Shown in pieces: positions 54,079 to 62,796 of a DNA stretch of 64,000 nucleotides. Both the position numbers and the translations under genes were made by a program. Source of the DNA: Streptomyces sp. SAI-127 (lineage in GTDB: Bacteria; Actinomycetota; Actinomycetes; Streptomycetales; Streptomycetaceae); assembly GCF_029894425.1 (NCBI RefSeq), contig NZ_JARXYJ010000001.1:992001-1056000 (forward strand), written 5' to 3'. The notes under the pieces are model-generated. The model ran no database searches. It was not told the DNA's origin and saw only the letters and a program-made list of their open reading frames with translations. Numbering within the stretch: position 1 is the stretch's first letter; each line of letters starts with the position of its first letter.

Positions 54079-55614
54079 TCAGGATCCGGCAGTTCCAGCA
54101 GCCCCGGCAGATCCGGCCGATCCGTCGCCCCCGGCGGCCCCGGCGGTCCCGGCGGCCCCCGCGGCTCCGACGATCCCGGCGGCTCCGACAGGCCCGGCAA
54201 CCCCGGCGACCCCGGCGGCTCCGGCGACCCCGACAGGCTCGGCGACCCCGACCGCCCCGACGGCCCCAACAGGCCCGGCGACCCCTGCGACCCCGACCGC
54301 CCCGACGGACTCAACAGGCCCGGCGACCCCGACCGCCCCGACGGACTCAACAGGCCCGGCGACCCCAGCGACCCCGGCGGCTCCAGCGGCTCCGGCGACC
54401 CCAGCAACTCCGGCCGGACGAGGCTGCCGGTACGGCTTCACCACGCGGCGGGCGATGGCGAACCGGTGGGTCTCGGACGGGCCGTCGTAGATCCGGAACG
54501 GCCGCACCTCCCGGATCAGCCGCGCCAGCGGGGCGTCCGAAGCCGAGATGCCGAGCGCCCCGCAGATCTGCACCGACCGGTCGACCACCCGGCCCACCGC
54601 CTCCGCCACGAAGACCTTGGACACCGAGGAGAACTGCGCGGCGGCCCTGGAGCCGGTGTCCAACTCCCATGCGGTACGCCAGATCAGCGCGCGGCTCGCC
54701 TCGATGTCGATCTCGGAGTCGGCGAGCATCTGCTGCACCATGCCGAGGTCCCCCAGCAGTGAGCCGAAGGCCTCGCGGCTCCCCGCGTGCTCGAGCGCGA
54801 CGTCCTGGGCGCGACGTGCGGACCCGAGCCAGCGCATGCAGTGCGTCAGCCGGGCGGGGCCGAGGCGGACCTGGGCGTTCTCGAAGCCCCGGTCCACCTG
54901 GCCGAGCACCTGTTCCTCGGCGACCACGCAGTTTTCGAACACGATCTCGCCGTGACCGGCGAAGAAGCTCTCGTCGAGGGTGTCGATGTTCCTGACGATG
55001 CGCATACCGGGGGTGCCGGCGTCGACGAGGAACATGGTCGCGCCGCCCGGACTGCCGGGGCCGCCCTCGGTGCGGGCCATCACGATGGTGAAGTCGGCAC
55101 CGCCGGCCCCGGTGATGAACCACTTGTGCCCGTCGATGCGCCAGCCGCCGGGAACCCGCACGGCCGTCGTCCGCAGCGCCCGGGGGTCGGCGCCGGCGCC
55201 GGGCGCCGGCTCGGTCATCGCGAAGCAGGAACGGTACTCACCGGCTGCCAGCGGGCGCAGATAGCGCTCCTGCTGCTCCTCGGTAGCCACCTTCTCCAGC
55301 AGGTGCATGTTTCCCTCGTCAGGGGCCGCACAGTTCAGTGCCAGCGGGCCGAGCACCGAATACCCGGCGGCTTCGAACACCACGGCCTGCCCCCGCAGGT
55401 CCAGGCCGTGTCCGCCCCACCGCTCGGGAAGGTGCGGCGCGAAGACGCCCGCCTCACGGGCGCCCTTCTGCAGGGTCTCCCGCAGCGCGTGCGGAGCGTC
55501 GTGAACGGAACCGCCGCACCCGCGCTCGGCCGGGATCACCACGTCGCGGACGAACTCGGCGGTGGCCTCAGCGAGCCGGGCGACGGACGGATCGACATCG
55601 AACTGGATCGGCAT
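54079..55614 (-). CDS. Acyl-CoA dehydrogenase with repetitive C-terminal tail
   Basis: A 511-residue protein, about 110 residues longer than usual. ATG 55614 follows GGAGGAACC. The first 400 residues are a normal acyl-CoA dehydrogenase: CFAMTEPAPGAGADPR, RIDGHKWFITGAGGADF, EAFGSLLGDLGMVQQML and the C-terminal IYDGPSETHRFAIARRVV. After VVKPYRQPRPA the protein is only Gly, Val and Ala with some Pro, Ser and Glu, in units such as GPVESVGAVGVA (two exact copies). The enzyme oxidises an acyl-CoA to the enoyl-CoA. It diverges from the crotonase operon. Confidence 0.88.
   Translation of the reverse strand: MPIQFDVDPSVARLAEATAEFVRDVVIPAERGCGGSVHDAPHALRETLQKGAREAGVFAPHLPERWGGHGLDLRGQAVVFEAAGYSVLGPLALNCAAPDEGNMHLLEKVATEEQQERYLRPLAAGEYRSCFAMTEPAPGAGADPRALRTTAVRVPGGWRIDGHKWFITGAGGADFTIVMARTEGGPGSPGGATMFLVDAGTPGMRIVRNIDTLDESFFAGHGEIVFENCVVAEEQVLGQVDRGFENAQVRLGPARLTHCMRWLGSARRAQDVALEHAGSREAFGSLLGDLGMVQQMLADSEIDIEASRALIWRTAWELDTGSRAAAQFSSVSKVFVAEAVGRVVDRSVQICGALGISASDAPLARLIREVRPFRIYDGPSETHRFAIARRVVKPYRQPRPAGVAGVAGAAGAAGVAGVAGPVESVGAVGVAGPVESVGAVGVAGVAGPVGAVGAVGVAEPVGVAGAAGVAGVAGPVGAAGIVGAAGAAGTAGAAGGDGSAGSAGAAGTAGS
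54082..54411 (-). repeat. Low-complexity repeat coding for the acyl-CoA dehydrogenase tail
   Basis: About 330 bases of short repeats. The clearest is a 36-base unit present as two exact copies starting at 54303 and 54339 on the plus strand. It encodes Gly-Val-Ala-Gly type repeats in the gene's frame. The shifted minus frame 54042-54407 reads as Gly-x-y collagen-like repeats (GPPGPPGPPG). Confidence 0.85.
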
Positions 55615-55833
55615 GGTTCCTCCGGCCGACGGGCGTACGGGCGCCGGTGCCCGTCGCGTCGTAGAAACTGTACAACGGGTCAAGTATCTTTCCCGAGGGG
55701 TGAGAGCGATCCTCTTCCGCACAGCCCTCATTTGTGACCAGAAGAGGACCTGGGGTCACCGAAACTTTAGGGCGGGCCCAGTATGTGAGCCCGATCCCCG
55801 ACGAGCTGCGCCAACGATGGGAGAAGACCTCCG

Positions 55834-56658
55834 ATGAGCACCCAACCGGTCCGGGTCGTCCGCCACTCCGACGGGATCGTGGAACTGTTGCTGGACGATC
55901 CCGGCCGCGGAAACGCCCTGGACCTTCCGACCGCCGAGGCGCTGCGCGACGCGGCCTCCGACCTCGCCCGCGACCCCGGCGGCGCGGTCCTGCTGCGGGC
56001 GGCGGGCGGGAACTTCTGCGTCGGCGGTGACCTGCGCGCCTTCGCGGGCCGGGGCACGGAGACCGGCCCCTATGTGCACGCGGTCGCGACCGCGTGCCAC
56101 GCGGCCGTGCGGACCCTGCACGAGCTGCCCGTGCCGGTGGTGACCGCCGTGCGCGGTGCCGCGGCGGGCGGCGGAGTAGGTCTCGCACTGACGGGCGACA
56201 TCGTGGTGGCGGCCCGCTCGGCACGCTTCCGGCTGGCCTACACGGCGATCGGGCTCACCCCGGACTGCGGCGCGTCCTGGGTGCTCCAGCGCCTGCTGGG
56301 CCCACGCCGGGCCGCGGATCTGATCCTCACCAACCGGGTGCTGACCGGCGACGACGCCGAGGGATGGGGCCTGGTGTCCCGGGTCGCGGAGGACGCCGAA
56401 CTGGACGACACGGCCTACCGGACGGCCGCCGCCCTGGCCGCGGGATCACGGGACGCACTGCGGGCCGCGAAGGCGCTGTTGCGGGCCGGATCCGAAGCGC
56501 CGCTGGAGGAGCAACTCGCCGAGGAGGCGCGCTCCATAGCCGTCCTGGCGGGCGGCACGGAGGCCCAGGGCGCGATGGAGTCGTTCCTCGCCGCCCGGTC
56601 CCGCGCCAGGGCGGCGGCCGAGCGGTCGGCGGACCAGGAGTCGCAAAGTGTTTCTTGA
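55834..56658 (+). CDS. Enoyl-CoA hydratase/isomerase family protein
   Basis: A 274-residue crotonase starting at ATG 55834 behind GGGAG. Oxyanion regions FCVGGDLRAFAG and AAAGGGVGLALTGDIVVA are present. The hydratase glutamates are not, and an Asp lies in GLTPDCGASW, the pattern of PaaG-type isomerases. It could act on the product of one of the two acyl-CoA dehydrogenases nearby. A 126-base gap separates it from the next gene. Confidence 0.85.
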   Translation: MSTQPVRVVRHSDGIVELLLDDPGRGNALDLPTAEALRDAASDLARDPGGAVLLRAAGGNFCVGGDLRAFAGRGTETGPYVHAVATACHAAVRTLHELPVPVVTAVRGAAAGGGVGLALTGDIVVAARSARFRLAYTAIGLTPDCGASWVLQRLLGPRRAADLILTNRVLTGDDAEGWGLVSRVAEDAELDDTAYRTAAALAAGSRDALRAAKALLRAGSEAPLEEQLAEEARSIAVLAGGTEAQGAMESFLAARSRARAAAERSADQESQSVS

Positions 56659-56784
56659 GTTCCTCTTCACTAACAGGGTCGGTGGAGCGTAACCTCCGGG
56701 CAACACAGATCGCAGTTCCCTGCGACCCGGCATCCGTCGCCGCGCGGCCTGAGTCCGCGCCCCCACAGGAACAAAGGTGTGGAG

Positions 56785-57417
56785 ATGCATTCTGCTGCCG
56801 TGGAGCGGACAGACACCATCGATCCGTCCCTCGCCGACGCCGTCATCGACCTCGTCCTGCGCGGCATGTGGCGCGGTACGCAGGAGTCCGCGCACCGCCC
56901 GCTGGTCGACGCCGGGCTCGCCATGGTGAAGGGGCCGATGGTCCTGCCCACCGAGTCCGCCAAGCAGGCCGCCGCGCAGATGCTGCGGATCCCGGTCGGC
57001 TCCGGGCACGAAGCGCAGATCACCGCGGTCTACGAGGCGTTCCTGCCGGTCAACAGGCGGATCCGCGAGGTCTGCACGGCCTGGCAGTGCCGCCCCGACG
57101 GCAGCGTCAACGACCACGGCGACAGCGTCTACGACGCCGAGGTGCGCGAGATGCTGGAGGACGTGCACGAGGCCATCCAACCGGTACTTCGCAGGCTGGA
57201 GCGGCTGCTCGCGGACAGCGGCCGGTATCTGACCGGATTGGAGGAGGCTCTCGACCGGTTCGACGACGGCGACCGGCAGTGGCTGGCCTCCCCCCTGTGC
57301 GACTCCTACCACACCGTGTGGATGCGGCTTCACCAGGAACTGCTGCTGGTCCTGGGCATCAGCCGCGCCGAGGACGAGGCCCGCGAGGAGCAGCTCGTCC
57401 GAGGGAGCCAGGGGTGA
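56785..57417 (+). CDS. Winged-helix-like partner protein of the PPDK-like enzyme
   Basis: A 210-residue protein. ATG 56785 is chosen with AAAGG at suitable spacing. The first 75 residues look like a degenerate winged helix; the rest is helical with FLPVNRRIREVCTAWQ, VNDHGDSVYDAEV and SPLCDSYHTVWMRLHQEL. Segments like these are, as I recall, found attached or adjacent to PPDK-like proteins in actinobacteria. The stop overlaps the PPDK-like start (GTGA), so the two act together. It may be a regulator or a subunit. Confidence 0.65.
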   Translation: MHSAAVERTDTIDPSLADAVIDLVLRGMWRGTQESAHRPLVDAGLAMVKGPMVLPTESAKQAAAQMLRIPVGSGHEAQITAVYEAFLPVNRRIREVCTAWQCRPDGSVNDHGDSVYDAEVREMLEDVHEAIQPVLRRLERLLADSGRYLTGLEEALDRFDDGDRQWLASPLCDSYHTVWMRLHQELLLVLGISRAEDEAREEQLVRGSQG

Positions 57418-60008
57418 ACCTCACCGACCGCCGCCCCGGCGTCGACGCGCCGCAGCAGACCCCCGGCCTCGCCCTGGTGCCGTACGGCCAGGGACGGACC
57501 CGCGGACTGGACGCGGACGCGCTGGGCACGCACGGCGTCGCGATGGACCGGCTGGTGGCCCTCGGGCTGACGGTGGTGCCGGGGCTGACGGTGCCCGCGG
57601 GCGCCGCGGCCTCGCTGGGCGAGCCCGGCACCGCCCGTGCGGCCGTCGAACTCGTCGAGCAGTTGGCCGGGCGTCGCATCGGCGATTCCGCCAGACCGCT
57701 GCTGCTGCGGCTGTCGGCGAGCGCGCCGGCGGACATCGCGGGGCTGCCGCCCGATCTCGCCTGTCTCGGAGTCACTCCCGACAGCGCCGGCGACCTGTGC
57801 ACCGTCATCGGCCGCGCGGACGCGCTGGACGAGGTCTGGGCGGCCACGGTGCGGATGATCGCCGAGTACGGCCTCGACGTACCGGCCGCGCTGCTGGACG
57901 ACGCCCTTCTCGACAGCCCCGCGCCCCGCGCCCGCGTCGAGGCACTGCTCTCCCTGGTCGCTCGACATGCCGCGCGGCCCTTCCCCGACGACCCGGCCGA
58001 GCAGCTCGCGCTGGCCGCCCGCGCGGTCCTCGCCCGCTGGGACTCGCCGCGCGCCCGAAGGGCACGCAAGGCGCAGAAGCTTCCCGCCGACCTGGACATC
58101 GCGCTGCACGTCCAGGCGCTGCGCATCGGTCCCGCCGACCGCTCCGGCTACGGCACGGCGGTCAGCCGCCACCCCGAGACGGGCCGCTTCTCGCCGCAGG
58201 GCTCGTTCTTCCGGGGCGTACGCCGCAGCGCACCGCCCCCGCACCCCGGCGAACCGCTGGAGAAGCTCGCGCAAGGCACGGTGCTCCTCGAGCATGCCCT
58301 GCTCACTCTCGAACGCCATCTGCACGCACCCGTGTCCGTCGACTTCGAGGTGCGCGACGGCGAGGTCTCGCTGCTCGCCGCCTCGGCGCAGAGCCGCCCG
58401 CCACTGCGCGCCTCGGTGTGCCTGGCGGTCGACCTGGTCCGTGACGGCGCCCTCGACAAGGACGCGGCGGTACGCCGGATCGGCCCCGCCCAGGTGCAGG
58501 AACTCCTGCATCCCCAGCTGAAGTTGACCGGCGACGAGGAACTCCTGGCACGGGGTCTGCCCGCGTCCCCGGGCGCCGCGACGGGCACGGTCGCACTGTC
58601 CAGCGAACGCGCCCTCGAACTGGCCGCCGAGGGCGCGCACGCCGTCCTGGTGATGCACGAGACCACACCGGCCGACGTCCCCGGGATGCTGGCCGCCACC
58701 GCGGTGCTGACCGGCAGCGGAGGCATCGCCTCGCACGCGGCCGTGGTGGCGCGGGGCGCCGGCAAGCCGGCGGTCTGCGGGGTCGAGGGGCTGCGGCTGG
58801 ACAAGGCGGCCGGCACGGTACGGATCGGGGAGCGAGTGCTGCGCGAGGGCGACGCGGTGTCGCTCGACGGCCGTACCGGCGCGGTGTACGCCGGAACGCT
58901 CAGTGTCAGCGTCGCCGGACCGCCGCCGGAGCTGTCCACCCTGCTCGAGTGGGCGGACGACTCGCGGCGGCTCGGGGTACGGGTCAACGCCGACACCGCG
59001 GCGGAGGTGACCACGGCCGTCGCGCTGGGCGCGGAGGGGGTGGGCCTGTGCCGTACCGAGCACCAGTTCCTCGGCGACCGGCTGCCCCTGATCCGCAGCG
59101 TCATCCTGGCCGCCGACCCGGATGCTCGCGACGAGGCGCTGCTCGCCCTGGAGCACGCACAGCACGAGGACTTCAAGGCGCTGCTGGCCGCGGTCGGGGA
59201 CCGCCCGGTGACCGTACGTCTGCTGGACGCCCCCCTGCACGAGTTCCTGCCCGCTCCCGGCGAGGCCGGGGACGCGGCGGCGGAACAGCGGGCCGCGTCG
59301 CTGCGCGAGGCCAACCCCATGCTCGGGCTGCGCGGGGTACGCCTGGCGCTGCTCCACGAGCGGCTGTACCCGGCGCAGGCGGAAGCCCTCTTCTCCGCCT
59401 GGGTGGAGGTCGCCGCCACCGGCGTCCGCCCCCAGCTGGAGGTGATGATCCCGCTGGTCAGCCTGCCGGAGGAACTTGAGGTCGCCGCCGCTTTCGTGCG
59501 CGACGCCGCCGAGACGGTGGCCGCCCGCACCGGGGTCCGGGTGCCGTACCGGCTCGGCACGATGATCGAGACGCCGCGCGCCGCCCTGCTGGCCGCCGAA
59601 CTGGCCGAGCACGCCGAGTTCTTCTCCTTCGGCACCAACGACCTCACCCAACTCACCTACGGGTTCTCCCGGGACGACGTGGAGCGCCAGGTGCTCGCCT
59701 CCTACCAGGAGCGTGGATTCCTCACCGCCAGCCCGTTCGCCCGGCTCGATCCGCACGGCGTCGGCGCGCTGATCGCCCTCGCCCTGGAAAGGGCCAGGAG
59801 CGTACGGCCGGACATCAAGCTCGGCGTGTGCGGTGAGCACGGCGGGGACCCCGAGTCGATCGCGTTCTGCGACGACGTCGGACTGGACTACGTCTCCTGC
59901 TCCGCGCACCGCGTGCCGGTGGCCCGGATGGCGGCGGCACACAGCGCGCTGCGCGAAAGCGGAAGCGGTAGCGGTAGCGGAAACAGCGAGAACGGGACAC
60001 CGGCATGA
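57414..60008 (+). CDS. PPDK-like PEP-utilising protein with degenerate ATP-grasp half
   Basis: An 864-residue protein, close to pyruvate phosphate dikinase in length. The central phosphohistidine domain is intact (TGSGGIASHAAVVARGAG, His441) and so is the C-terminal PEP/pyruvate barrel: GLCRTEHQFLGDRLPLIRS, RLLDAPLHEFLP, EANPMLGLRGVRL, FFSFGTNDLTQLTYGFSRDD and the catalytic Cys806 in GVCGEHGGDP. The N-terminal ATP-grasp part is weak: the usual VRSGA and MPGMMDT signatures are replaced by LRLSASAPADIAGLP, and the acidic nucleotide ligands are not recognisable. It ends with a Gly-Ser repeat. It probably uses PEP as phosphoryl donor or is regulatory. Confidence 0.85.
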   Translation: MNLTDRRPGVDAPQQTPGLALVPYGQGRTRGLDADALGTHGVAMDRLVALGLTVVPGLTVPAGAAASLGEPGTARAAVELVEQLAGRRIGDSARPLLLRLSASAPADIAGLPPDLACLGVTPDSAGDLCTVIGRADALDEVWAATVRMIAEYGLDVPAALLDDALLDSPAPRARVEALLSLVARHAARPFPDDPAEQLALAARAVLARWDSPRARRARKAQKLPADLDIALHVQALRIGPADRSGYGTAVSRHPETGRFSPQGSFFRGVRRSAPPPHPGEPLEKLAQGTVLLEHALLTLERHLHAPVSVDFEVRDGEVSLLAASAQSRPPLRASVCLAVDLVRDGALDKDAAVRRIGPAQVQELLHPQLKLTGDEELLARGLPASPGAATGTVALSSERALELAAEGAHAVLVMHETTPADVPGMLAATAVLTGSGGIASHAAVVARGAGKPAVCGVEGLRLDKAAGTVRIGERVLREGDAVSLDGRTGAVYAGTLSVSVAGPPPELSTLLEWADDSRRLGVRVNADTAAEVTTAVALGAEGVGLCRTEHQFLGDRLPLIRSVILAADPDARDEALLALEHAQHEDFKALLAAVGDRPVTVRLLDAPLHEFLPAPGEAGDAAAEQRAASLREANPMLGLRGVRLALLHERLYPAQAEALFSAWVEVAATGVRPQLEVMIPLVSLPEELEVAAAFVRDAAETVAARTGVRVPYRLGTMIETPRAALLAAELAEHAEFFSFGTNDLTQLTYGFSRDDVERQVLASYQERGFLTASPFARLDPHGVGALIALALERARSVRPDIKLGVCGEHGGDPESIAFCDDVGLDYVSCSAHRVPVARMAAAHSALRESGSGSGSGNSENGTPA

Positions 60009-61135
60009 CGACCACCATGACCGGCCCCGCCGCCGGAACGACCGAGGCCTCGGAGGCCGAACTCGAGGATCTGCGCGCGACCGTGCGGTCCGTGTGCGCG
60101 GACGCGGGCGGCATCGCCGCGGTGCGCCGGTTCGACGAGCACGCCCCCGGCATCGACGCCGCCCTCTGGGACACCCTCGGCCGGCAGGTGGGTCTCGCGG
60201 CCCTCGGACTGCCGGACGCGGTGGGAGGCGTCGGCGGCCTCGCGGAGATCGCCGTGGTCTGCGAGGAACTGGGCAGAACGCCGGCCGCCGTGCCGCTGCT
60301 GTCCTCCACCGTGCTGGCCGGGCAGGTGCTGGCCGGCTGCGGTACGGCCGAAGCACCGCTGGCGGCGGTGGCAGAAGGCACGGTGCACGCACTGGCCGTG
60401 GCCGCGCCCGACGGCGTGTGGCGGCCGGACGCCGTGCCGGTCGGCGTCACCTGGCAGGGCAGTACCCCGACGCTGCACGGCATCGCACCCTTCGTGCTCG
60501 ACGGCGCCGACACCGAGGCCCTGGTGGTCGCGGCCGCCGGCCCCGACGGCGTGGACCTCTTCCTCGCCGACCCGCGCGGGCCGGGCGTGACCGTCCGCCG
60601 GGTGCCCACCCTGGACCTGAGCCGGGGCCAGGCCGTGGTCACCTTCACCGCAGCCCCGGCGCGTGCGCTCACCGCCGGGGGCGAGGGGACGGAGGTCGTC
60701 ACCCGCGCCCTCGACGTGGCCTTCGTGGCGCTGGCCGCCGAGCAGCTCGGCGGGGCGCAGGCGGCCCTGGACATGACGGTGGCCCATGTGCGGGACCGCA
60801 CGCAGTTCGGCCGGGCGATCGGCAGCTTCCAGGCGATCAAGCACACCTGCGCGGACATGCTGCTCCAGGTCGAGTCCGCCCGGTCCGCGGTGGTCCGGGC
60901 GGTACGGGCGGCAGGGTCGCCCGAGGCGCTCGCGGAGGCCGCGGCGGTGGCGCAGTCCTGGTGCGGCGAGGCGTTCACGTTCGTCGCCGCCGAGTGCGTC
61001 CAGTTGCACGGCGGGATGGGCTTCACCTGGGAGCACGACGCGCACCTGTACTTCCGGCGCGCGCAGTCGGACGCCGTGCTGCTGGGCGGCGCGGCCCACC
61101 ACCGGGAACGACTCGCCGGGCTGCTGAGCTGGTGA
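60005..61135 (+). CDS. Acyl-CoA dehydrogenase family protein
   Basis: A 376-residue flavoprotein that overlaps the PPDK-like gene by four bases. The C-terminal half is clear (VRDRTQFGRAIGSFQAIKHT, VQLHGGMGFTWEHDAHLYFR); the middle domain is Val/Ala-rich and divergent. This short form resembles one subunit of the two-subunit acyl-CoA dehydrogenases used for steroid or branched substrates. The other dehydrogenase of the locus (54079-55614) could be a partner. It would oxidise a bulky acyl-CoA. Confidence 0.85.
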   Translation: MTTTMTGPAAGTTEASEAELEDLRATVRSVCADAGGIAAVRRFDEHAPGIDAALWDTLGRQVGLAALGLPDAVGGVGGLAEIAVVCEELGRTPAAVPLLSSTVLAGQVLAGCGTAEAPLAAVAEGTVHALAVAAPDGVWRPDAVPVGVTWQGSTPTLHGIAPFVLDGADTEALVVAAAGPDGVDLFLADPRGPGVTVRRVPTLDLSRGQAVVTFTAAPARALTAGGEGTEVVTRALDVAFVALAAEQLGGAQAALDMTVAHVRDRTQFGRAIGSFQAIKHTCADMLLQVESARSAVVRAVRAAGSPEALAEAAAVAQSWCGEAFTFVAAECVQLHGGMGFTWEHDAHLYFRRAQSDAVLLGGAAHHRERLAGLLSW

Positions 61136-61204
61136 CCGCAGGACGGAAGCGACCGGTGACGTCGGGAAGGGCCGACCGGTGACGGCAGAAAGAAGGCGGG
61201 CGGC

Positions 61205-61624
61205 ATGACCACCAGACTCATCGACGAGACCCTCTTCGACGGCGCGGATCCGCCGCGCCTCGTGGGCGCGCGCTGCACCGGGTGCCGCACCGTCGTCTTC
61301 CCCCGGCAGGACTCCTGCCCCAGGTGCTCGGACGGAGCGATGGCCACGCACGTACTGCCGGACAGTGGCGCGATCTGGTCATGGACGGTGCAGTCGTTCC
61401 GGCCCAAAGAGCCCTACCGCCCACCGGCCGAGGGCCACCGGCCGTACGCCCTCGGCTATGTCGACCTGGGGGAGATCCTCGTCGAGGCACGCCTCGACAT
61501 ACCCCGCCGGCTGATCCGGATCGGACTGCCGGTCCGGCTGACCACGGTGGAGGCGTACCGCGACGAGGACGGGACCCAGGTCCTGACCTTCGCCTTCGGC
61601 CCGGCTGCCGAGGACGAGCGATGA
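61205..61624 (+). CDS. DUF35 OB-fold/zinc-ribbon protein
   Basis: A 139-residue protein. The N-terminal rubredoxin-like zinc ribbon has four cysteines (CTGC and CPRC), followed by an OB-fold with IWSWTVQSFRPKEPY and ALGYVDLGEILVEARLD. DUF35 proteins partner thiolase-like enzymes or MaoC hydratases acting on acyl-CoAs. Its stop overlaps the thiolase-like gene by four bases, which supports a complex. Confidence 0.88.
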   Translation: MTTRLIDETLFDGADPPRLVGARCTGCRTVVFPRQDSCPRCSDGAMATHVLPDSGAIWSWTVQSFRPKEPYRPPAEGHRPYALGYVDLGEILVEARLDIPRRLIRIGLPVRLTTVEAYRDEDGTQVLTFAFGPAAEDER

Positions 61625-62775
61625 GCCGCTCCGACGAGGTCTACGTCGTCGGATGCGGCATGCATCCTTTCGGCCGGGACGAGAGCGTCAGCGGTATGGA
61701 CATGGCCGAACGGGCGATACGGGAGGCGCTGGCCGACGCCGGGGTCGCCTGGGCGGACATCGGGTACGCGGCCGGCGGCTCCGACGTGTCCGGCAAGCCC
61801 GACACCCTGGTGGGCCGTCTGGGGCTGACCGGAGTTCCGTTCGTCAATGTGCAGAACGGCTGCGCGACCGGCGCCTCGACGGTGCTCGCCGTCGCCAACG
61901 CGCTGCGGGCGGGCGAGGCGTCGCTCGGACTCGCCGTCGGCTTCGACAAGCACGAGCGGGGCGCGTTCCATGTCTCCGCGGCCCGTTACGGGCTCGGCGA
62001 CTGGTACGCGGAGACCGGGATGATGTTGACGACCCAGTTCTTCGCGCTGAAGACGCAGCGGTATCTGCACGAGTACGCCATCCCTGAGCGGACGTTGGCG
62101 ACGGTGGCGGCACGCGCCTTCCGCAACGGCTCCCGCCACCCCCTGGCCTGGCGGCGCAAGGAGCTGACCGAGGAGGAGATCCTCGGTTCCGCCGAGGTCA
62201 GCCCGCCGCTCACCCAGTACATGTTCTGCTCTCCGGGCCAGGGCGCGGCGGCGCTGGTCCTCGCCCGCGGCGACCGCGCCTTCGATCTGTGCGAACGGCC
62301 GGTGAAGCTGGCCTCGTTGGCCTTCAGGACCAGACGGTTCGGCTCGTTCGAGGTGTTCGCTCCGTGGCTGCCGCCGGGACCGCACCGCAGCCCCAGCGTG
62401 GACGCGGCCGAGGCCGTCTTCCGCGGCGCCGGTCTGGGGCCCTCGGACGTCCAGGTCGCGCAGTTGCAGGACACCGACAGCGGTTCCGAGCTCATCCACC
62501 TGGCGGAGACCGGGCTGTGCGGGCACGGCGAGCAGCCGAAGCTGCTGGCCTCGGGTGACACCGAGCCCACCGGCCGGATCCCGGTCAACACCGACGGCGG
62601 CTGCCTGGCCGGCGGCGAGCCGGTGGGCGCGTCCGGGCTGCGCCAGTTCCACGAGGTCGTACGGCAGTTGCAGGGCCGCGCGCCGGGGGTGCAGGTGCCC
62701 GGCGGTCCCCGGGTGGGCTTCACCCATGTGTACGGGGCGCCCGGGATCAGCGCCTGCGCGGTGCTGACGGTCTGA
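61621..62775 (+). CDS. Thiolase-like lipid-transfer family protein lacking the thiolase histidine
   Basis: A 384-residue thiolase-fold protein. The nucleophile-position cysteine is kept (VQNGCATGAS, Cys81), but the GHP histidine of thiolases is Glu333 here (GGEPVGASG). The pattern and the adjacent DUF35 gene resemble Ltp2/ChsH2-type pairs, in which a thiolase-fold protein cleaves a beta-hydroxyacyl-CoA by retro-aldol chemistry. A Claisen thiolase is therefore less likely. The actual substrate is unknown. Confidence 0.83.
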   Translation: MSRSDEVYVVGCGMHPFGRDESVSGMDMAERAIREALADAGVAWADIGYAAGGSDVSGKPDTLVGRLGLTGVPFVNVQNGCATGASTVLAVANALRAGEASLGLAVGFDKHERGAFHVSAARYGLGDWYAETGMMLTTQFFALKTQRYLHEYAIPERTLATVAARAFRNGSRHPLAWRRKELTEEEILGSAEVSPPLTQYMFCSPGQGAAALVLARGDRAFDLCERPVKLASLAFRTRRFGSFEVFAPWLPPGPHRSPSVDAAEAVFRGAGLGPSDVQVAQLQDTDSGSELIHLAETGLCGHGEQPKLLASGDTEPTGRIPVNTDGGCLAGGEPVGASGLRQFHEVVRQLQGRAPGVQVPGGPRVGFTHVYGAPGISACAVLTV

Positions 62776-62796
62776 CCGCAGTCGAAGGGAATCGCC

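Noticed and set aside
57330..60392. Minus-strand open frame of 1020 codons opposite the PPDK-like gene
   Set aside because: Its translation is Arg/Gly/His-rich with no motif, and the plus strand encodes a clearly conserved protein. Long antisense frames are expected at this GC content.
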